64,000 bases of DNA from NCBI RefSeq assembly GCF_031312595.1, contig NZ_CP133592.1:1674001-1738000 (forward strand). The letters are read 5' to 3'. Position numbers and translations under genes: made by a program. Shown piece after piece: positions 25,524-34,912 of the stretch. This DNA comes from Methanolobus sediminis. GTDB lineage: Archaea > Halobacteriota > Methanosarcinia > Methanosarcinales > Methanosarcinaceae. Every line of letters starts with the position of its first letter. The first letter of the stretch is position 1. The notes under the pieces were generated by a model. That model saw nothing but the letters and a program-made list of their open reading frames with translations. It did not search any database and was not told where the DNA came from.

Positions 25524-26267
25524 ATGCGTCTGAGCATTTTTTATTCAGGTGAGTTTGGAAAAAAAGTTGTAGGTAACCTTGTCAATTCAGACCGTTTTTG
25601 CGCTTCATGTGGTGACCTCTGTGACCATTGCCGCGAACCAAGAATGAGTTTTGCACCTATGATCGTAGGTCTTTTTGAACTTCGGACCGATCTTCCTGAT
25701 TTTGTTGAGGATACGGATGAGTATATTCCCTCTAATCTCCCAATAGCCGATTTGATTATCGCCATCGATCTTCATCCTGATCTTATGATGTCAGTACCTG
25801 ATATTGCTCTTTCAAGCAATGCAAAGGCTGTGATTATTCCGGTTGATGACTCGCGTCTTGTTCCGGCAGGTCTTACTGAACAGATAAGAAAAAAGCTGGA
25901 ATCGGTAGGTATTGAGTTTGAGTGTCCCAAACCTTTCTGTTCACTGGAGCTGACAGGAAAAACCACGATTGATGAATTCGTAAAAATGGGATTCGGCAGG
26001 CCTCTGCTTAAAATTGAAGTGGACAATACTAATGGCATTTTCACTCATGTTGAGGTTGTCAGGGATGCTCCCTGCGGTGCAACCTGGTTTGTTGCCAAGA
26101 AACTGAAGTGGTCAGATGTAAAGGATTACAAGGAAACCATTTCAGGTGCTCATCATTCATATCCATGTACTGCAAGTATGGAGAAAGATGCGCAGATCGG
26201 CGACACTATTCTACATGAAGCCGGTTATATTATCAGAAAAAGTGTAGAAGAAGCAATGGAGAATTAA
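25524..26267 (+). CDS. DUF166 family archaeal protein
   Basis: The 247-aa protein matches the archaeal DUF166 family, sometimes described as thymidylate-synthase-like, without known function. It starts with FYSGEFGKKVV. It then has a Cys-rich segment (CASCGDLCDHC) that could bind zinc or an iron-sulfur cluster, and later CPKPFCSL, APCGATWFVAKKL and SYPCTASM. The many conserved cysteines suggest a metal or redox role. It follows the DUF531 gene by 39 bases, and a TATA-like TTATATACTAG lies in that gap, so it may have its own promoter. Confidence 0.82.
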   Translation: MRLSIFYSGEFGKKVVGNLVNSDRFCASCGDLCDHCREPRMSFAPMIVGLFELRTDLPDFVEDTDEYIPSNLPIADLIIAIDLHPDLMMSVPDIALSSNAKAVIIPVDDSRLVPAGLTEQIRKKLESVGIEFECPKPFCSLELTGKTTIDEFVKMGFGRPLLKIEVDNTNGIFTHVEVVRDAPCGATWFVAKKLKWSDVKDYKETISGAHHSYPCTASMEKDAQIGDTILHEAGYIIRKSVEEAMEN

Positions 26268-26284
26268 TTTTAAAAAAGAAAGTT

Positions 26285-26306
26285 AAAGGAGTAATTTTAC
26301 TCCTTT
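26285..26306. terminator. Bidirectional terminator between DUF166 and PEF-CTERM genes
   Basis: AAAGGAGTAA (26285-26294) and TTACTCCTTT (26297-26306) are perfect inverse repeats separated by TT. Read leftward, the hairpin is followed by a CTTTCTTTTTT run, so it suits the PEF-CTERM gene, whose stop codon lies inside it. Confidence 0.7.
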
Positions 26307-26938
26307 CTGCTCTGGAAGATGAATGCCAGTCCGATTATTGCTGCAATTGGCAGAGCAATTGTTGGGAATTCTGGGATTTCCTGAGTTCCACCGTTACCAT
26401 CGTCTTCTTCACAGTATCCTACAGTGACCCATGCACTACCTTCCTCATCACCTACTACATACTCATCAATTCTCTGGATATGGATAGATATCACATTACC
26501 ATCAGCATTTGCTGGCAATGTTCCGTCCCAACCATTTATGGTGACATATATTGTAATAGGATCCGTACTTTTCAGGTTTGCTTCATTTGTCGTAGTTTTG
26601 GTGAGGAATGTTCCAAATGGGTTTCCTGCTGCCGCTGTCACAGTCCATTCATTTCCAAAATTATCCGTAACATTTACGATATCTGATTCAGGAACGTTGA
26701 GGAGAATCGTTGTAATCGTAGAATTTGGATAAAGCAGTTTGGTGTCATCGGTCAGCGTTACTACTATTGTACCTGGATCCGATGTGTTATCTGTATTTAG
26801 AGTTGCATTCAACTTACCATCATATAGGTAGTCTAGGTCATCTTGTACGTCATTTATGTAGCAAGTCATCGAACTTGCCACTCCAATGGATAGCAGCATG
26901 CTTGCCGCTATTAGCATTACTAGTATTGTTCTTTTCAT
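26297..26938 (-). CDS. PEF-CTERM sorted surface protein (copy 1)
   Basis: The 213-aa protein has a typical N-terminal signal peptide (basic KR, then LVMLIAASMLLSIGVASS), a beta-rich Thr/Asp/Asn exported domain, and a C-terminal sorting signal: PEFPTIALPIAAIIGLAFIF followed by a basic RKE tail. This is the archaeal PEF-CTERM arrangement processed by an archaeosortase. It is about 80 percent alike to the next gene by eye, a tandem duplication. Two Cys (MTCYIND and GYCEEDDG) are kept in both copies. Its own TATA-like AGTATAAAAG lies upstream near 27007-27016. The function of the exported domain is unknown. Confidence 0.88.
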   Translation of the reverse strand: MKRTILVMLIAASMLLSIGVASSMTCYINDVQDDLDYLYDGKLNATLNTDNTSDPGTIVVTLTDDTKLLYPNSTITTILLNVPESDIVNVTDNFGNEWTVTAAAGNPFGTFLTKTTTNEANLKSTDPITIYVTINGWDGTLPANADGNVISIHIQRIDEYVVGDEEGSAWVTVGYCEEDDGNGGTQEIPEFPTIALPIAAIIGLAFIFQSRKE

Positions 26939-27006
26939 GATCCCACCATCAACATAGATATTTGGTCATTTCTATGCTTAATAATAACTCTCATCTTATT
27001 GCTTTT

Positions 27007-27030
27007 ATACTTTCCGAATAAATGTCCGAG
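27007..27030 (-). promoter_or_regulatory. Promoter of PEF-CTERM copy 1
   Basis: On the minus strand TTCGGAAAGTATAAAAG gives a BRE/TATA-like element. Nearly the same block (TTCGAAAAGTATATAAC) precedes copy 2, so the duplication included the promoter. Confidence 0.5.
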
Positions 27031-27033
27031 GTA

Positions 27034-27054
27034 ATGATGATGATGATGATGATG
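27034..27054. repeat. (ATG)7 microsatellite
   Basis: Seven tandem ATG units lie between the two PEF-CTERM genes, upstream of the copy 1 promoter. No open frame uses them. Confidence 0.8.
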
Positions 27055-27124
27055 TGGCAGTAGTGAAGATGTATTTTATGATATATGATAAAGAAACCAG
27101 TATTAGTTTGCAGCAAAAAAGAAA

Positions 27125-27152
27125 GGTTTAAGGAGTAGTTTTACTCCTTTCT
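27125..27152 (-). terminator. Terminator of PEF-CTERM copy 2
   Basis: The sequence AAGGAGTA-GTTT-TACTCCTT forms the same hairpin as at the end of copy 1, again overlapping the stop codon and followed leftward by a pyrimidine-rich run. Confidence 0.6.
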
Positions 27153-27770
27153 GCGCTGGAATATGAATGCCAGTCCGATTATTGCTGCAATTGGTAGAGC
27201 AATTGTTGGGAATTCTGGGATTTCCTGAGTTCCACCGTTACCATCGTCTTCTTCACAGTATCCTACAGTGACCCATGCACTATCTTCATCACCGGGACCA
27301 ATCCTCTGGATGTGGATTGATATTACATTTTCATCATCATTTGCTGGCAACGTTCCGTCCCAGCTTGTTATGGTGACATATATTGTAATAGGATCCGTAC
27401 CTTTTAGTTCTGCATCATTTGTCGTAGTTTTGGTGAGGAATGTTCCAAATGGGTTTCCTGCGGCATCTCCTACAAGCCATTCATTCCCATAATTATCCGT
27501 AACACTTACGACATCTGATTCAGGAACATTGAGGAGAATTGTTGTGATTGTAGAATTTGGGTAAAGTGCTTTGGTTTCATCGGTAAGTTCTACTTCTATT
27601 GTACCTGGATTTGTTGTGTTATCTGTAACTAGAGTTGCATTCAAGTAACCTTGGTATAGGTAGTCTAGGTCATCTTGAACGTCATTTATGTAACAAGTCA
27701 TTGAACTTGCTACTCCTACGGATAGCAGTATGCTTATCCCTATTAGTATTGCTAGTATTGTTTTTTTCAT
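27141..27770 (-). CDS. PEF-CTERM sorted surface protein (copy 2)
   Basis: This 209-aa paralogue of the preceding gene has the same plan: signal peptide (KKTILAILIGISILLSVG), exported beta-rich domain with MTCYINDVQDDLDYLY, and a C-terminal PEFPTIALPIAAIIGLAFIF plus RRKE. The start is the ATG at 27770 after GGTGGTGC; upstream in-frame codons would add 13 non-signal residues. It differs from copy 1 mostly near residues 28-60 and in a short loop before SAWVTVGYC. It is expected to be anchored at the cell surface by archaeosortase processing. Tandem copies suggest dosage or variation of a surface component. Confidence 0.88.
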   Translation of the reverse strand: MKKTILAILIGISILLSVGVASSMTCYINDVQDDLDYLYQGYLNATLVTDNTTNPGTIEVELTDETKALYPNSTITTILLNVPESDVVSVTDNYGNEWLVGDAAGNPFGTFLTKTTTNDAELKGTDPITIYVTITSWDGTLPANDDENVISIHIQRIGPGDEDSAWVTVGYCEEDDGNGGTQEIPEFPTIALPIAAIIGLAFIFQRRKE

Positions 27771-27980
27771 TGCGCACCACCACTTTATTGTAAGTTTTTG
27801 ACTCACCATAAATTGATGGGTGCTATCTCTTCATCTTTTGTTATATACTTTTCGAATTTGTACACCAAGTTATCATAATAATGATGACGAGTGTCTGCAA
27901 TTTACTGTTGAATAATTTGGTATTGTGTGCAATAACCCATTCACTACCTATTTCAAGTTACTTTCCTAATATAGTCCATA

Positions 27981-29108
27981 ATGGTCGACAAAGTTTCCAT
28001 TGTAAAATGTGATGATTACTCTCATTCAAAAGAATGCATCATCGAAGCGCTTTCTCTTATTGGTGGCTTGAGGTCCATAATTTCCAAGGGCGACCGTGTC
28101 CTTCTAAAACCAAACGTTCTTGCCGCACGCAAACCAGATGATGCTGTAACAACCCATCCTTCCATAGTTGCCGCAATGTGTGAGCTTGTGAAGGACGTGG
28201 GAGGTATCCCTGTAATTGGAGATAGTGCAGGAATCACCAGACCTGGCGCAACAGCCCATGCATTCAGGGTATCAGGCATGGAGGATGTGGCTAAATCTTA
28301 TGGAGTTCAGCTTCTTAATTTCCAGACTGAAGGTTATGTTGAAGTAGAGATTCCTGATGCAATGCATTTTTCGAAGCTTTATATCTCAAAAGCAATCATG
28401 GATGCAGATGTCATCATCTCTCTTCCTAAGATGAAAACTCATGAACTGACATATTATACAGGTGCTGTCAAAAATATGTTCGGTGCATTGCCACTTAAAA
28501 CAAGAAAAGAAATGCACCTTCTGGGTGACAGGAAACTCTTTGGTGAGGGTGTCATTGATTTATATTCAATTGCAAAACCTCACCTTGCTGTAATGGACGC
28601 AGTTGTAGGTATGGAGGGTAACGGTCCTGCTCATGGAACACCTATCAAGACGGGTGCCATCATGGCATCTTATGATTGCGTTTCACTGGATGTTATCGCT
28701 TCAGGAATAATAGGTGTTGATCCTATGCACGTTCCGACAACAGTTGCAGCCATTGAACGTGGATTTGGAAGCAGGAATCCTGATGTAGTAGGTATCGATC
28801 CAAAAACAGTTACACAGAAGTACAAACCTTCCGGTGGTGGTATTCTTTTTAGTCTTCCACCTTATGTTATGCGGTTCTTTGGTAAGCAGTTCGAAATGAA
28901 GCCAAAGATCAATACTTCAAAGTGCGTGCTTTGCGGTGTCTGTGCAATGAATTGCTCTGTGAAGGCAATTGATGAAATTGATGACCATTTAAAGGTCAAT
29001 AAAGAAAAATGCATTATGTGTTATTGCTGTCGGGAACTATGTCCTGCAAATGCAGTCGATATTGACATGTCCTTAGTTGCAAAGATCATCACAACCATCA
29101 AAAGATAA
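27981..29108 (+). CDS. DUF362 domain protein with C-terminal 2[4Fe-4S] ferredoxin
   Basis: The 375-aa protein joins a DUF362 domain (about residues 1-290) to a ferredoxin tail. DUF362 motifs are DRVLLKPNVL, GDSAGITRPGA, ISLPKMKTHEL and TGAVKNMFGALP. The tail has CVLCGVCAMNC and CIMCYCCRELCPANAV, enough for two [4Fe-4S] clusters; the second has an extra Cys. Such proteins are common in methanogens and probably pass electrons, but the reaction is unknown. It stands alone after a 170-base AT-rich gap that holds no recognised element apart from the copy 2 PEF-CTERM promoter. Confidence 0.9.
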   Translation: MVDKVSIVKCDDYSHSKECIIEALSLIGGLRSIISKGDRVLLKPNVLAARKPDDAVTTHPSIVAAMCELVKDVGGIPVIGDSAGITRPGATAHAFRVSGMEDVAKSYGVQLLNFQTEGYVEVEIPDAMHFSKLYISKAIMDADVIISLPKMKTHELTYYTGAVKNMFGALPLKTRKEMHLLGDRKLFGEGVIDLYSIAKPHLAVMDAVVGMEGNGPAHGTPIKTGAIMASYDCVSLDVIASGIIGVDPMHVPTTVAAIERGFGSRNPDVVGIDPKTVTQKYKPSGGGILFSLPPYVMRFFGKQFEMKPKINTSKCVLCGVCAMNCSVKAIDEIDDHLKVNKEKCIMCYCCRELCPANAVDIDMSLVAKIITTIKR

Positions 29109-29177
29109 GTTCAACCACTAGGCTTTTGAGATGAATTTAAAAATAAAAAATGATAAAAATAGGATTGTATGTTCAGC

Positions 29178-30656
29178 TTAAAGCTGACATACTTCACTCT
29201 TGCGCAGCCAGTCAATGTCAGAGTGGTACAACTGGCGAAGGTCCTTGAGTCCGAGTTTCAGCATTGCAAGCCTGCTGACTCCAAGTCCCCATGCAAGTAC
29301 CGGGTATTTGATTCCAAGAGGTGCAGTGACCTCTTTCCTGAATACGCCTGCTCCGCCAAGCTCAACCCATCCAAGTCCGTCAACATAGACTTCCGGCTCG
29401 ACACTCGGTTCTGTGTATGGGAAATACCCTGGTCTGAATCTTACGTCCTCAAATCCCATCCTGTGATAGAACTCAGCAAGGCATCCAAGAAGGTTTGAGA
29501 ATGACATGTCCTTGTCCATAACAACACCTTCAAGCTGTTCGAATTCCGGTGTGTGGGTAGGGTCAATTGTCTCTCTGCGGTATGCTCTGTCAATTGAGAA
29601 TGCTTTCACAGGTGCATCCGGGTTGTCTGCAAGGTATTTGATTGTCAGTGCTGTTGTGTGGGTTCTGAGTACATTCTTACATGCGATCTCTTCGCTCCAC
29701 TTTCCTCCCCATCCTGTTGAGCCGGTTTCGCCTCCGTTCTCGTGGGCTGCACATACCTTATCCTTATATTCAACAGGAAGTTCTGATGTGCTGGAAAGGT
29801 GGAAAGTATCCTGCATCTCTCTTGCAGGGTGGTCCTGTGGCTGGAACAGTGAATCGAAGTTCCAGAATGAGCTTTGTACTGCTTCTCCCTTGATCTCTGT
29901 GAATCCCATGTCAAGGAAAATACGTCTCATTTCATCAATGAGGCGCTGGTATGGGTGAATCTTTGCTCCGTATACTGGTCTTGGAGCTGTGTGAATATTA
30001 TATGGTCTGAACTTCTTGTCTTTCCAATCTCCGCTTTTCAGGAGTTCGGATGTGAGCTGTGCAACCTCTTCTTCAACAGTGATACCTGCTGCAACAAGTT
30101 CCTTACCTTCAGATGTGATGCAGATCTTTCTCTTCTTGTCTTCGGTTTTAGCTACAAGCTTACGCTTTATAAGGTCATTAATGATATTCCTGTCTGCTCC
30201 AAGTTCCTCGAATGTCTTTGTTTCACCTGCAAATGCTTCCAGAGCCTTTTCATCTTCTCCTTTTTCAGCATTGCCTGTTGGAACTATCATTCCTTTCTCA
30301 ATTCCTGCCCAACCCTTGCGACGCAGCCAACCGGTAGCAATACCGGCAACAGCAGGATTGAATTTATCCTTAAGATCATCCATTGAGGTTGGCCCTGAAA
30401 TTGCATCGATTATCTGTCTTTCAGGCAGTCCTTCCTGAGCATACTTCTTTCCTTCATCAGTAAGCTCAAAGATCTCGGTAATCGTTTCATCTACTTTGGT
30501 AAGCCCTTTCTCTTCAAGTAAAAAAGCAGCCTGCATTGAAGTTTCCATTTTCATTTCAGACTTCTCTGCAAGTTCATCCGGACTTGCATCTTTTAAAGTC
30601 TCCAATGCGATCAATACATTTTTCTCATTGGATGTAAGGTTGTACTGGGAGCTCAT
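29178..30656 (-). CDS. pheS: Phenylalanyl-tRNA synthetase alpha subunit
   Basis: PheS is the catalytic subunit that charges tRNA-Phe with phenylalanine in the alpha2-beta2 enzyme. The 492-aa archaeal/eukaryal-type protein has N-terminal winged-helix domains followed by the class II core: motif 1 around [16 protein letters not shown], motif 2 with [12 protein letters not shown], and motif 3 [13 protein letters not shown]. It is of normal archaeal length. I choose the ATG at 30656, placed after AGGTG; an in-frame GTG at 30662 is inside the ribosome site. pheT is not adjacent here. trpS lies immediately upstream on the same strand. Confidence 0.96.
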   Translation of the reverse strand: MSSQYNLTSNEKNVLIALETLKDASPDELAEKSEMKMETSMQAAFLLEEKGLTKVDETITEIFELTDEGKKYAQEGLPERQIIDAISGPTSMDDLKDKFNPAVAGIATGWLRRKGWAGIEKGMIVPTGNAEKGEDEKALEAFAGETKTFEELGADRNIINDLIKRKLVAKTEDKKRKICITSEGKELVAAGITVEEEVAQLTSELLKSGDWKDKKFRPYNIHTAPRPVYGAKIHPYQRLIDEMRRIFLDMGFTEIKGEAVQSSFWNFDSLFQPQDHPAREMQDTFHLSSTSELPVEYKDKVCAAHENGGETGSTGWGGKWSEEIACKNVLRTHTTALTIKYLADNPDAPVKAFSIDRAYRRETIDPTHTPEFEQLEGVVMDKDMSFSNLLGCLAEFYHRMGFEDVRFRPGYFPYTEPSVEPEVYVDGLGWVELGGAGVFRKEVTAPLGIKYPVLAWGLGVSRLAMLKLGLKDLRQLYHSDIDWLRKSEVCQL

Positions 30657-30743
30657 TATCACACCTGTTATATAGAGTTAGTAAATCCTGTAATTTGTAA
30701 ATAATAACCGATTATCGGTAATTGACTATCGACAATTCTATTC

Positions 30744-32042
30744 TTACAGTCCATATTCGTCAAGCCTGTCCTTTGCGACTTCACGTAGTTCCTGATGTTC
30801 TTTCAGGAACTTTTCTGTTCTCTCGGCTGCAAGTGCTTTACAGTGACCGCACATTCTGGTTCCGTCACGACATTCAGTGTATATCTGTGCAAGTTCTTCG
30901 TCATCATCTACAAGGTGGAACAGGAACATCTCATAGACAGAGCACTTTTCAGGTTCACCGCCAAGTTTCTTCTGTTCCTCAAGGGTCATTCTGCCGCCTG
31001 TCTTTGCCCTTTTGACTTTCTTTCCAGCACCCTTGGGGTCTTCTGTAAGCGAGATATAACTTTCAGGCACACTGCTTGACATCTTTCCGCCCTGAAGTCC
31101 GGACATGAACCTGTGATATGTTGATGACGGTGGGACAAAGGCATAACCTCCGAATTCCAGTTCAACGTCCTGTACGATCTTCATGAGTGTATCGAAATCC
31201 GTTGCATCTAATACGTCAACATGTCCTTCAAAGAGTTTGGTCTGACCAGGAATACGTTCTGCAATTTCCTTAAGGGCTTCTTCCGGTGCCGCCTTGCTGC
31301 GAATGCTCAAATAATGGTTACCTTTCTTATCTTCTCTGCCTTCGATTTTGAACATATTCATCTTATGTCCAAGTCCTCTTGTAAGCCTGATATGTGGGTC
31401 CTGGTCAGAACCAACAGGAATGACGGTTGGTTTCGGTCCACCGTATTCCTCAAGCTGCGGATGAAGAATGTCTGCGCTCTGGGTTACAGCACTCAGCATG
31501 TGTGCGACATTAGTCTCACCTGTAAAACCGTAGATTGCACTGAGTTCTGAGTAGTTTGCCTTTGAACTTAGTTCGAATGCAAGGTCTTTGACCTGCTCGG
31601 ATTTAGACTGGAAGTAGATATGTCCGTTTGGTTCAAATCCAAGAGCAATCAGGCTGATGATGTATTCATTAATACCAATGTCACTGCATCTTTCCCATGA
31701 CATGCCCCTGACTGCATGAGCTTCACGGTCTGCAATTCCGACAAAAGCATCAGCACCCTGCTGCTGGTGCCAGATAATTTCTTCCATTACCATCTTGTGT
31801 CCAAGGTGTATTTTCCCGGAAGGCATGAACCCGCTCATAACTGAGAACGGTTTGTTGTTGTTCATTGCATCAGTGATGCGGTCATAGTTCCTGTGACCAA
31901 AGATTATCTTTCGGCTCATGAACTTGTGAGGATTCTCAATCTCCCGGACCATGTCATCAAATGGCTGAATACCAAATTCATCGAATAATTTGGAATAATC
32001 ATCAATGTTCAATGCGCTCCAGGGGTCGATCTTCATGTTCAT
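30744..32042 (-). CDS. trpS: Tryptophanyl-tRNA synthetase
   Basis: TrpS charges tRNA-Trp. The 432-aa class I synthetase is the archaeal/eukaryal type, with [11 protein letters not shown] as the HIGH region, [12 protein letters not shown] in the active site and GGKMSSS as the KMSKS-like loop. A Cys pair near the C-terminus (MCGHCKAL) is also seen. The start is the ATG at 32042, six bases after GAGG; an upstream ATG would add 39 unrelated basic residues. The gene lies 87 bases upstream of pheS, so the two aromatic aminoacyl-tRNA synthetases may be co-transcribed. Confidence 0.96.
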   Translation of the reverse strand: MNMKIDPWSALNIDDYSKLFDEFGIQPFDDMVREIENPHKFMSRKIIFGHRNYDRITDAMNNNKPFSVMSGFMPSGKIHLGHKMVMEEIIWHQQQGADAFVGIADREAHAVRGMSWERCSDIGINEYIISLIALGFEPNGHIYFQSKSEQVKDLAFELSSKANYSELSAIYGFTGETNVAHMLSAVTQSADILHPQLEEYGGPKPTVIPVGSDQDPHIRLTRGLGHKMNMFKIEGREDKKGNHYLSIRSKAAPEEALKEIAERIPGQTKLFEGHVDVLDATDFDTLMKIVQDVELEFGGYAFVPPSSTYHRFMSGLQGGKMSSSVPESYISLTEDPKGAGKKVKRAKTGGRMTLEEQKKLGGEPEKCSVYEMFLFHLVDDDEELAQIYTECRDGTRMCGHCKALAAERTEKFLKEHQELREVAKDRLDEYGL

Positions 32043-32237
32043 ATGTTGCCTCTTAATCTCCTGTTTCTCGGATTTTTGATTTAGTGTCCTGCACTTAAAA
32101 TTGTTAGTAAAAATACGTTGTGATATGTAAAGGTTCTTATTGCATTTCGGCACAAACATATTAAAGTAAATTGAACATGCAGTAAATTTATTATATAATA
32201 CTATCCTTTATGCAGTTAGAGTAAAGTTCACGGGGAA

Positions 32238-32792
32238 ATGTCAATGGAGATAACCTTCTTTCATCTTGCAGCACTGTTTTTTGGTTTGCTGACATTATAT
32301 AATTTGTATTCTGCTCGAAAGTATGGGGAAAGCTATCTTCCCGTGCTAGTAGGTACAATGATGCTGTTCTCACTGGTTTTGTTCATCTTTCTTCCATGGC
32401 AATATGGTTATGTTGCTTTCCTGCTAACTGCAATATTCTCTGTGACAATTTACAGGAAATCCTGTGATATGCACAAAGAGAAAATGGAGCGCTTTGTAAG
32501 AGATTCAAAAGATAATGATTCTCTAAAACTTATTGATTATTTTACAGGATGGAAGCTGCTTCATCGCTGGAATAAAAAATATGGTCCGAAAAAGGCTTCT
32601 TTTATTAATTCGGCGATTATGTGGGTATTTGGTATCGTTTTTACGTTATTGCTTATATATATCTGGCCGGATACGTTTGTGAATATGCGCTATAGTATTA
32701 TCATTAGTATAACGGTGGTTATAGTTGGCTTTTACTGGCAGAACAAAAGACTGCTGGAGGGCCTTGAAAACGGTAACCTGGCAAATGAATAA
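32238..32792 (+). CDS. Four-helix membrane protein of unknown function
   Basis: The 184-aa protein has two hydrophobic hairpins. Helices 1 to 3 (FHLAALFFGLLTLYNLY, LPVLVGTMMLFSLVLFIFL, YGYVAFLLTAIFSVTIY) are near the N-terminus. A charged cytoplasmic-looking segment follows (about residues 75-115), then two more helices (IMWVFGIVFTLLLIYIW, YSIIISITVVIVGFY) and a short tail. I do not recognise the family. It appears to be a single gene, with a G-rich stretch (CGGGGA) before the ATG. It is convergent with the radical SAM gene, 16 bases away. Confidence 0.75.
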   Translation: MSMEITFFHLAALFFGLLTLYNLYSARKYGESYLPVLVGTMMLFSLVLFIFLPWQYGYVAFLLTAIFSVTIYRKSCDMHKEKMERFVRDSKDNDSLKLIDYFTGWKLLHRWNKKYGPKKASFINSAIMWVFGIVFTLLLIYIWPDTFVNMRYSIIISITVVIVGFYWQNKRLLEGLENGNLANE

Positions 32793-32808
32793 AAAAAAGA
32801 AAACAAAA

Positions 32809-34011
32809 TCAGGCCTGAATCTTATCAATATCATAAGGTTTTGATGCATCATCAGGTATCTTGTCCACAAGCTGAAGATACTCTTTCTCCTGCATCAGGC
32901 ATGTACTACGCTGGCCTCTAAAAGCTTTGTCTTTGCGTATCTTTGTCCAGATATCCTTTATAGAATTGTCCTGTATGTTTCCATAATGGAACGGGATATA
33001 CGGGCATCCTTTTACAAGGCCGTCAACACAGACGTGCATCCATCTCTGGCCTGCCATGCATCCGAGCATCTCTCCTTCAAAGTAGGTGTTGGCAAAGATA
33101 CGTGGTCCACCTTTGGTAGAGTTTATGCGATGGTACATTTCAAGTACTTTCTGCCTGTCACCGTCTGAGATTATAGGATCATCTTTCTTTTTCGGGACCG
33201 ATTCCCATAAGGAAAATTCATGAACGCCAATGTTCCTTGCAAGTTCATACATTGCAGGCAGTTCATCAATGTTCTTCGGGGAAACGTGGGTTGCCATTGT
33301 AACAAGAAGACCTGCTTCCAGCCCGGTTTTCATGGCACCTGTTGCAATCTCAAAAGCACCGTCAAGCTTTCTGACAGAATCATGCTTTTCGGCCTCTGTG
33401 GAATAGATACTGACTAACAGGTTATGCAGTCCTGCTTCCTTAAGCCTCCTTGCATTCTCAGGTGTCATCTCTGTTCCCGGGGTGTACATATTGACGATGG
33501 CACGTTCCTTGTCCACATAATCGATAAGCTCATAGATGTCTTCACGCAGCATCGGGTCCCCTTCTGTGAATACGATCACCATTGCACCCATGTCAAGCAC
33601 ATCATCGATAGCCTGTTTGATAGTTTCTATGTCAAGATCCCCTTCTCCTCCGCTGACCACGCAGTGCTCACAATTGCATTTACAGTTTCGCGTAATCTCA
33701 AAGGAAACCGTTTCAGGTATGTATCTGCCAAGTGCTATCTGGGTTTCAGCCAGCAGCAGACGGTTAAATGCTTTACTTGGGATTGGTGGCAGCCATGTTG
33801 AGGCTATAACCTTATCATCATCAATCAAAGCAGGCTTTTCTTCTTTTAATCGCTGGTTTATCTTCTTTAAAAAAGGTGAACAGGCTTTCCTCAACGGGCC
33901 ATGTGCTTTAAGCTGAACAAAATCAGCTTTTTTATCCATTTTGATTGAAAGTCCGGGTATTGAAACCAATGCAATATCTTTGTTATCTGAATCTTTCTGA
34001 TCGGCTTTCAT
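32809..34011 (-). CDS. Radical SAM protein with SPASM-like C-terminus
   Basis: The 400-aa protein has the radical SAM cluster motif CKCNCEHC (about residues 109-116), an unusual N-terminal extension of about 100 residues, and the barrel strands TEGDPML (a GGEP variant) and NLLVSIYST. The C-terminal region holds further cysteines (GCMAGQRWMHVCVDGLVKGCPY, then STC), as in SPASM or twitch domains that bind auxiliary clusters. The substrate is unknown. It follows a KaiC-like ATPase gene by 5 bases, so the two are one operon. No small precursor peptide gene is seen beside it. Confidence 0.85.
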   Translation of the reverse strand: MKADQKDSDNKDIALVSIPGLSIKMDKKADFVQLKAHGPLRKACSPFLKKINQRLKEEKPALIDDDKVIASTWLPPIPSKAFNRLLLAETQIALGRYIPETVSFEITRNCKCNCEHCVVSGGEGDLDIETIKQAIDDVLDMGAMVIVFTEGDPMLREDIYELIDYVDKERAIVNMYTPGTEMTPENARRLKEAGLHNLLVSIYSTEAEKHDSVRKLDGAFEIATGAMKTGLEAGLLVTMATHVSPKNIDELPAMYELARNIGVHEFSLWESVPKKKDDPIISDGDRQKVLEMYHRINSTKGGPRIFANTYFEGEMLGCMAGQRWMHVCVDGLVKGCPYIPFHYGNIQDNSIKDIWTKIRKDKAFRGQRSTCLMQEKEYLQLVDKIPDDASKPYDIDKIQA

Positions 34012-34016
34012 TTACA

Positions 34017-34790
34017 TTATTCCCCTAGAATCGAAGATCGCTGTAAGGAGAACACATCAGCTTCCTTGCCTATAACAGAATCGGATGAATAGACAAAAAT
34101 GCCATTATCAGTAATCATGTATGGGCGAAGCACCTCGTCATGCTTTACACCCCGCATTTTTAATATCTCAAGGGATCTGATCCTTTCTCCGGCAATCCTG
34201 TTGACTTTAAGACAGATAACTCCTTCGGCAAGGTATTCTTCGACACTGAAATGGTCGGGGTTCATGTTCATTTCACTTGTAATTAGTGTAGTGCAGTCAA
34301 AGCTTTCGATATTCTTGATGAATTCAAGTATAATATGTCTGACGTCTACCGGATCAGGGGATATTTTAAGAGAGGTCAGCGAATCAATGAAAAGTCGCTT
34401 AGCATTAATTTCTTTCACACTTGCATAAATCTGCCTCAGCACGGTCTCAAGCGTTGCATTGTCATGATCTTGTTCAGGTTCCAGTGTCTTGATGTAACGT
34501 CCATATGCTATGGGGTCTGCTCTGATTATGCGGAGCCTGTTCTCTTTGATGAGACGTTCCATGTCCCAGCCGTATCTCCACATGTTTCTCATGATGCGGG
34601 CAGGTGTTTCTTCAAAAGTAACGTAAACTCCAGGTTCATTGTATAGTGTAGTGCCAGCATACAGATACTGTGATCCGAAAGTAGATTTGCCTGCACCGGG
34701 TCCTCCGGTCAGGAGGATAACATCGTTTTCAATGAACCCGCCTTCTATAAGTTCGTCAAATCCTGGAATTCCTGTTGGTACTCGTGCCAT
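34017..34790 (-). CDS. KaiC/RadA-like ATPase
   Basis: The 257-aa protein is a single-domain RecA-superfamily ATPase of the archaeal KaiC-like group. It opens with VPTGIPGFDELIEGGF and has Walker A LTGGPGAGKSTFG, the YVTFEETPARI strand typical of KaiC domains and Walker B RLFIDSLTSL. The C-terminus lacks KaiC's phosphorylation region. In methanogens such proteins are often regulators or signalling partners. It is the upstream member of a two-gene unit with a radical SAM protein (5-base spacing). Confidence 0.9.
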   Translation of the reverse strand: MARVPTGIPGFDELIEGGFIENDVILLTGGPGAGKSTFGSQYLYAGTTLYNEPGVYVTFEETPARIMRNMWRYGWDMERLIKENRLRIIRADPIAYGRYIKTLEPEQDHDNATLETVLRQIYASVKEINAKRLFIDSLTSLKISPDPVDVRHIILEFIKNIESFDCTTLITSEMNMNPDHFSVEEYLAEGVICLKVNRIAGERIRSLEILKMRGVKHDEVLRPYMITDNGIFVYSSDSVIGKEADVFSLQRSSILGE

Positions 34791-34892
34791 ATCTCTCCTC
34801 GAGTAATTATTTTCGAGTAATTTATATATTTAGCGCACGAATATTATATAACGATTGCTTTTAAAAAAAGTTATCAAAAAAAGAAGAATATT

Positions 34893-34912
34893 GATACCTG
34901 TATTCAGGTATC
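34893..34912 (-). terminator. Terminator of the aIF2-beta gene
   Basis: GATACCTG (34893-34900) and CAGGTATC (34905-34912) form a perfect 8-bp stem with a 4-base loop; read leftward it runs into TTCTTCTTTTTTT. It overlaps the stop codon. Confidence 0.7.

Noticed and set aside
27034-27054. (ATG)7 as a phase-variable tract
   Set aside because: It lies in non-coding DNA, upstream of the promoter, with no frame to switch.
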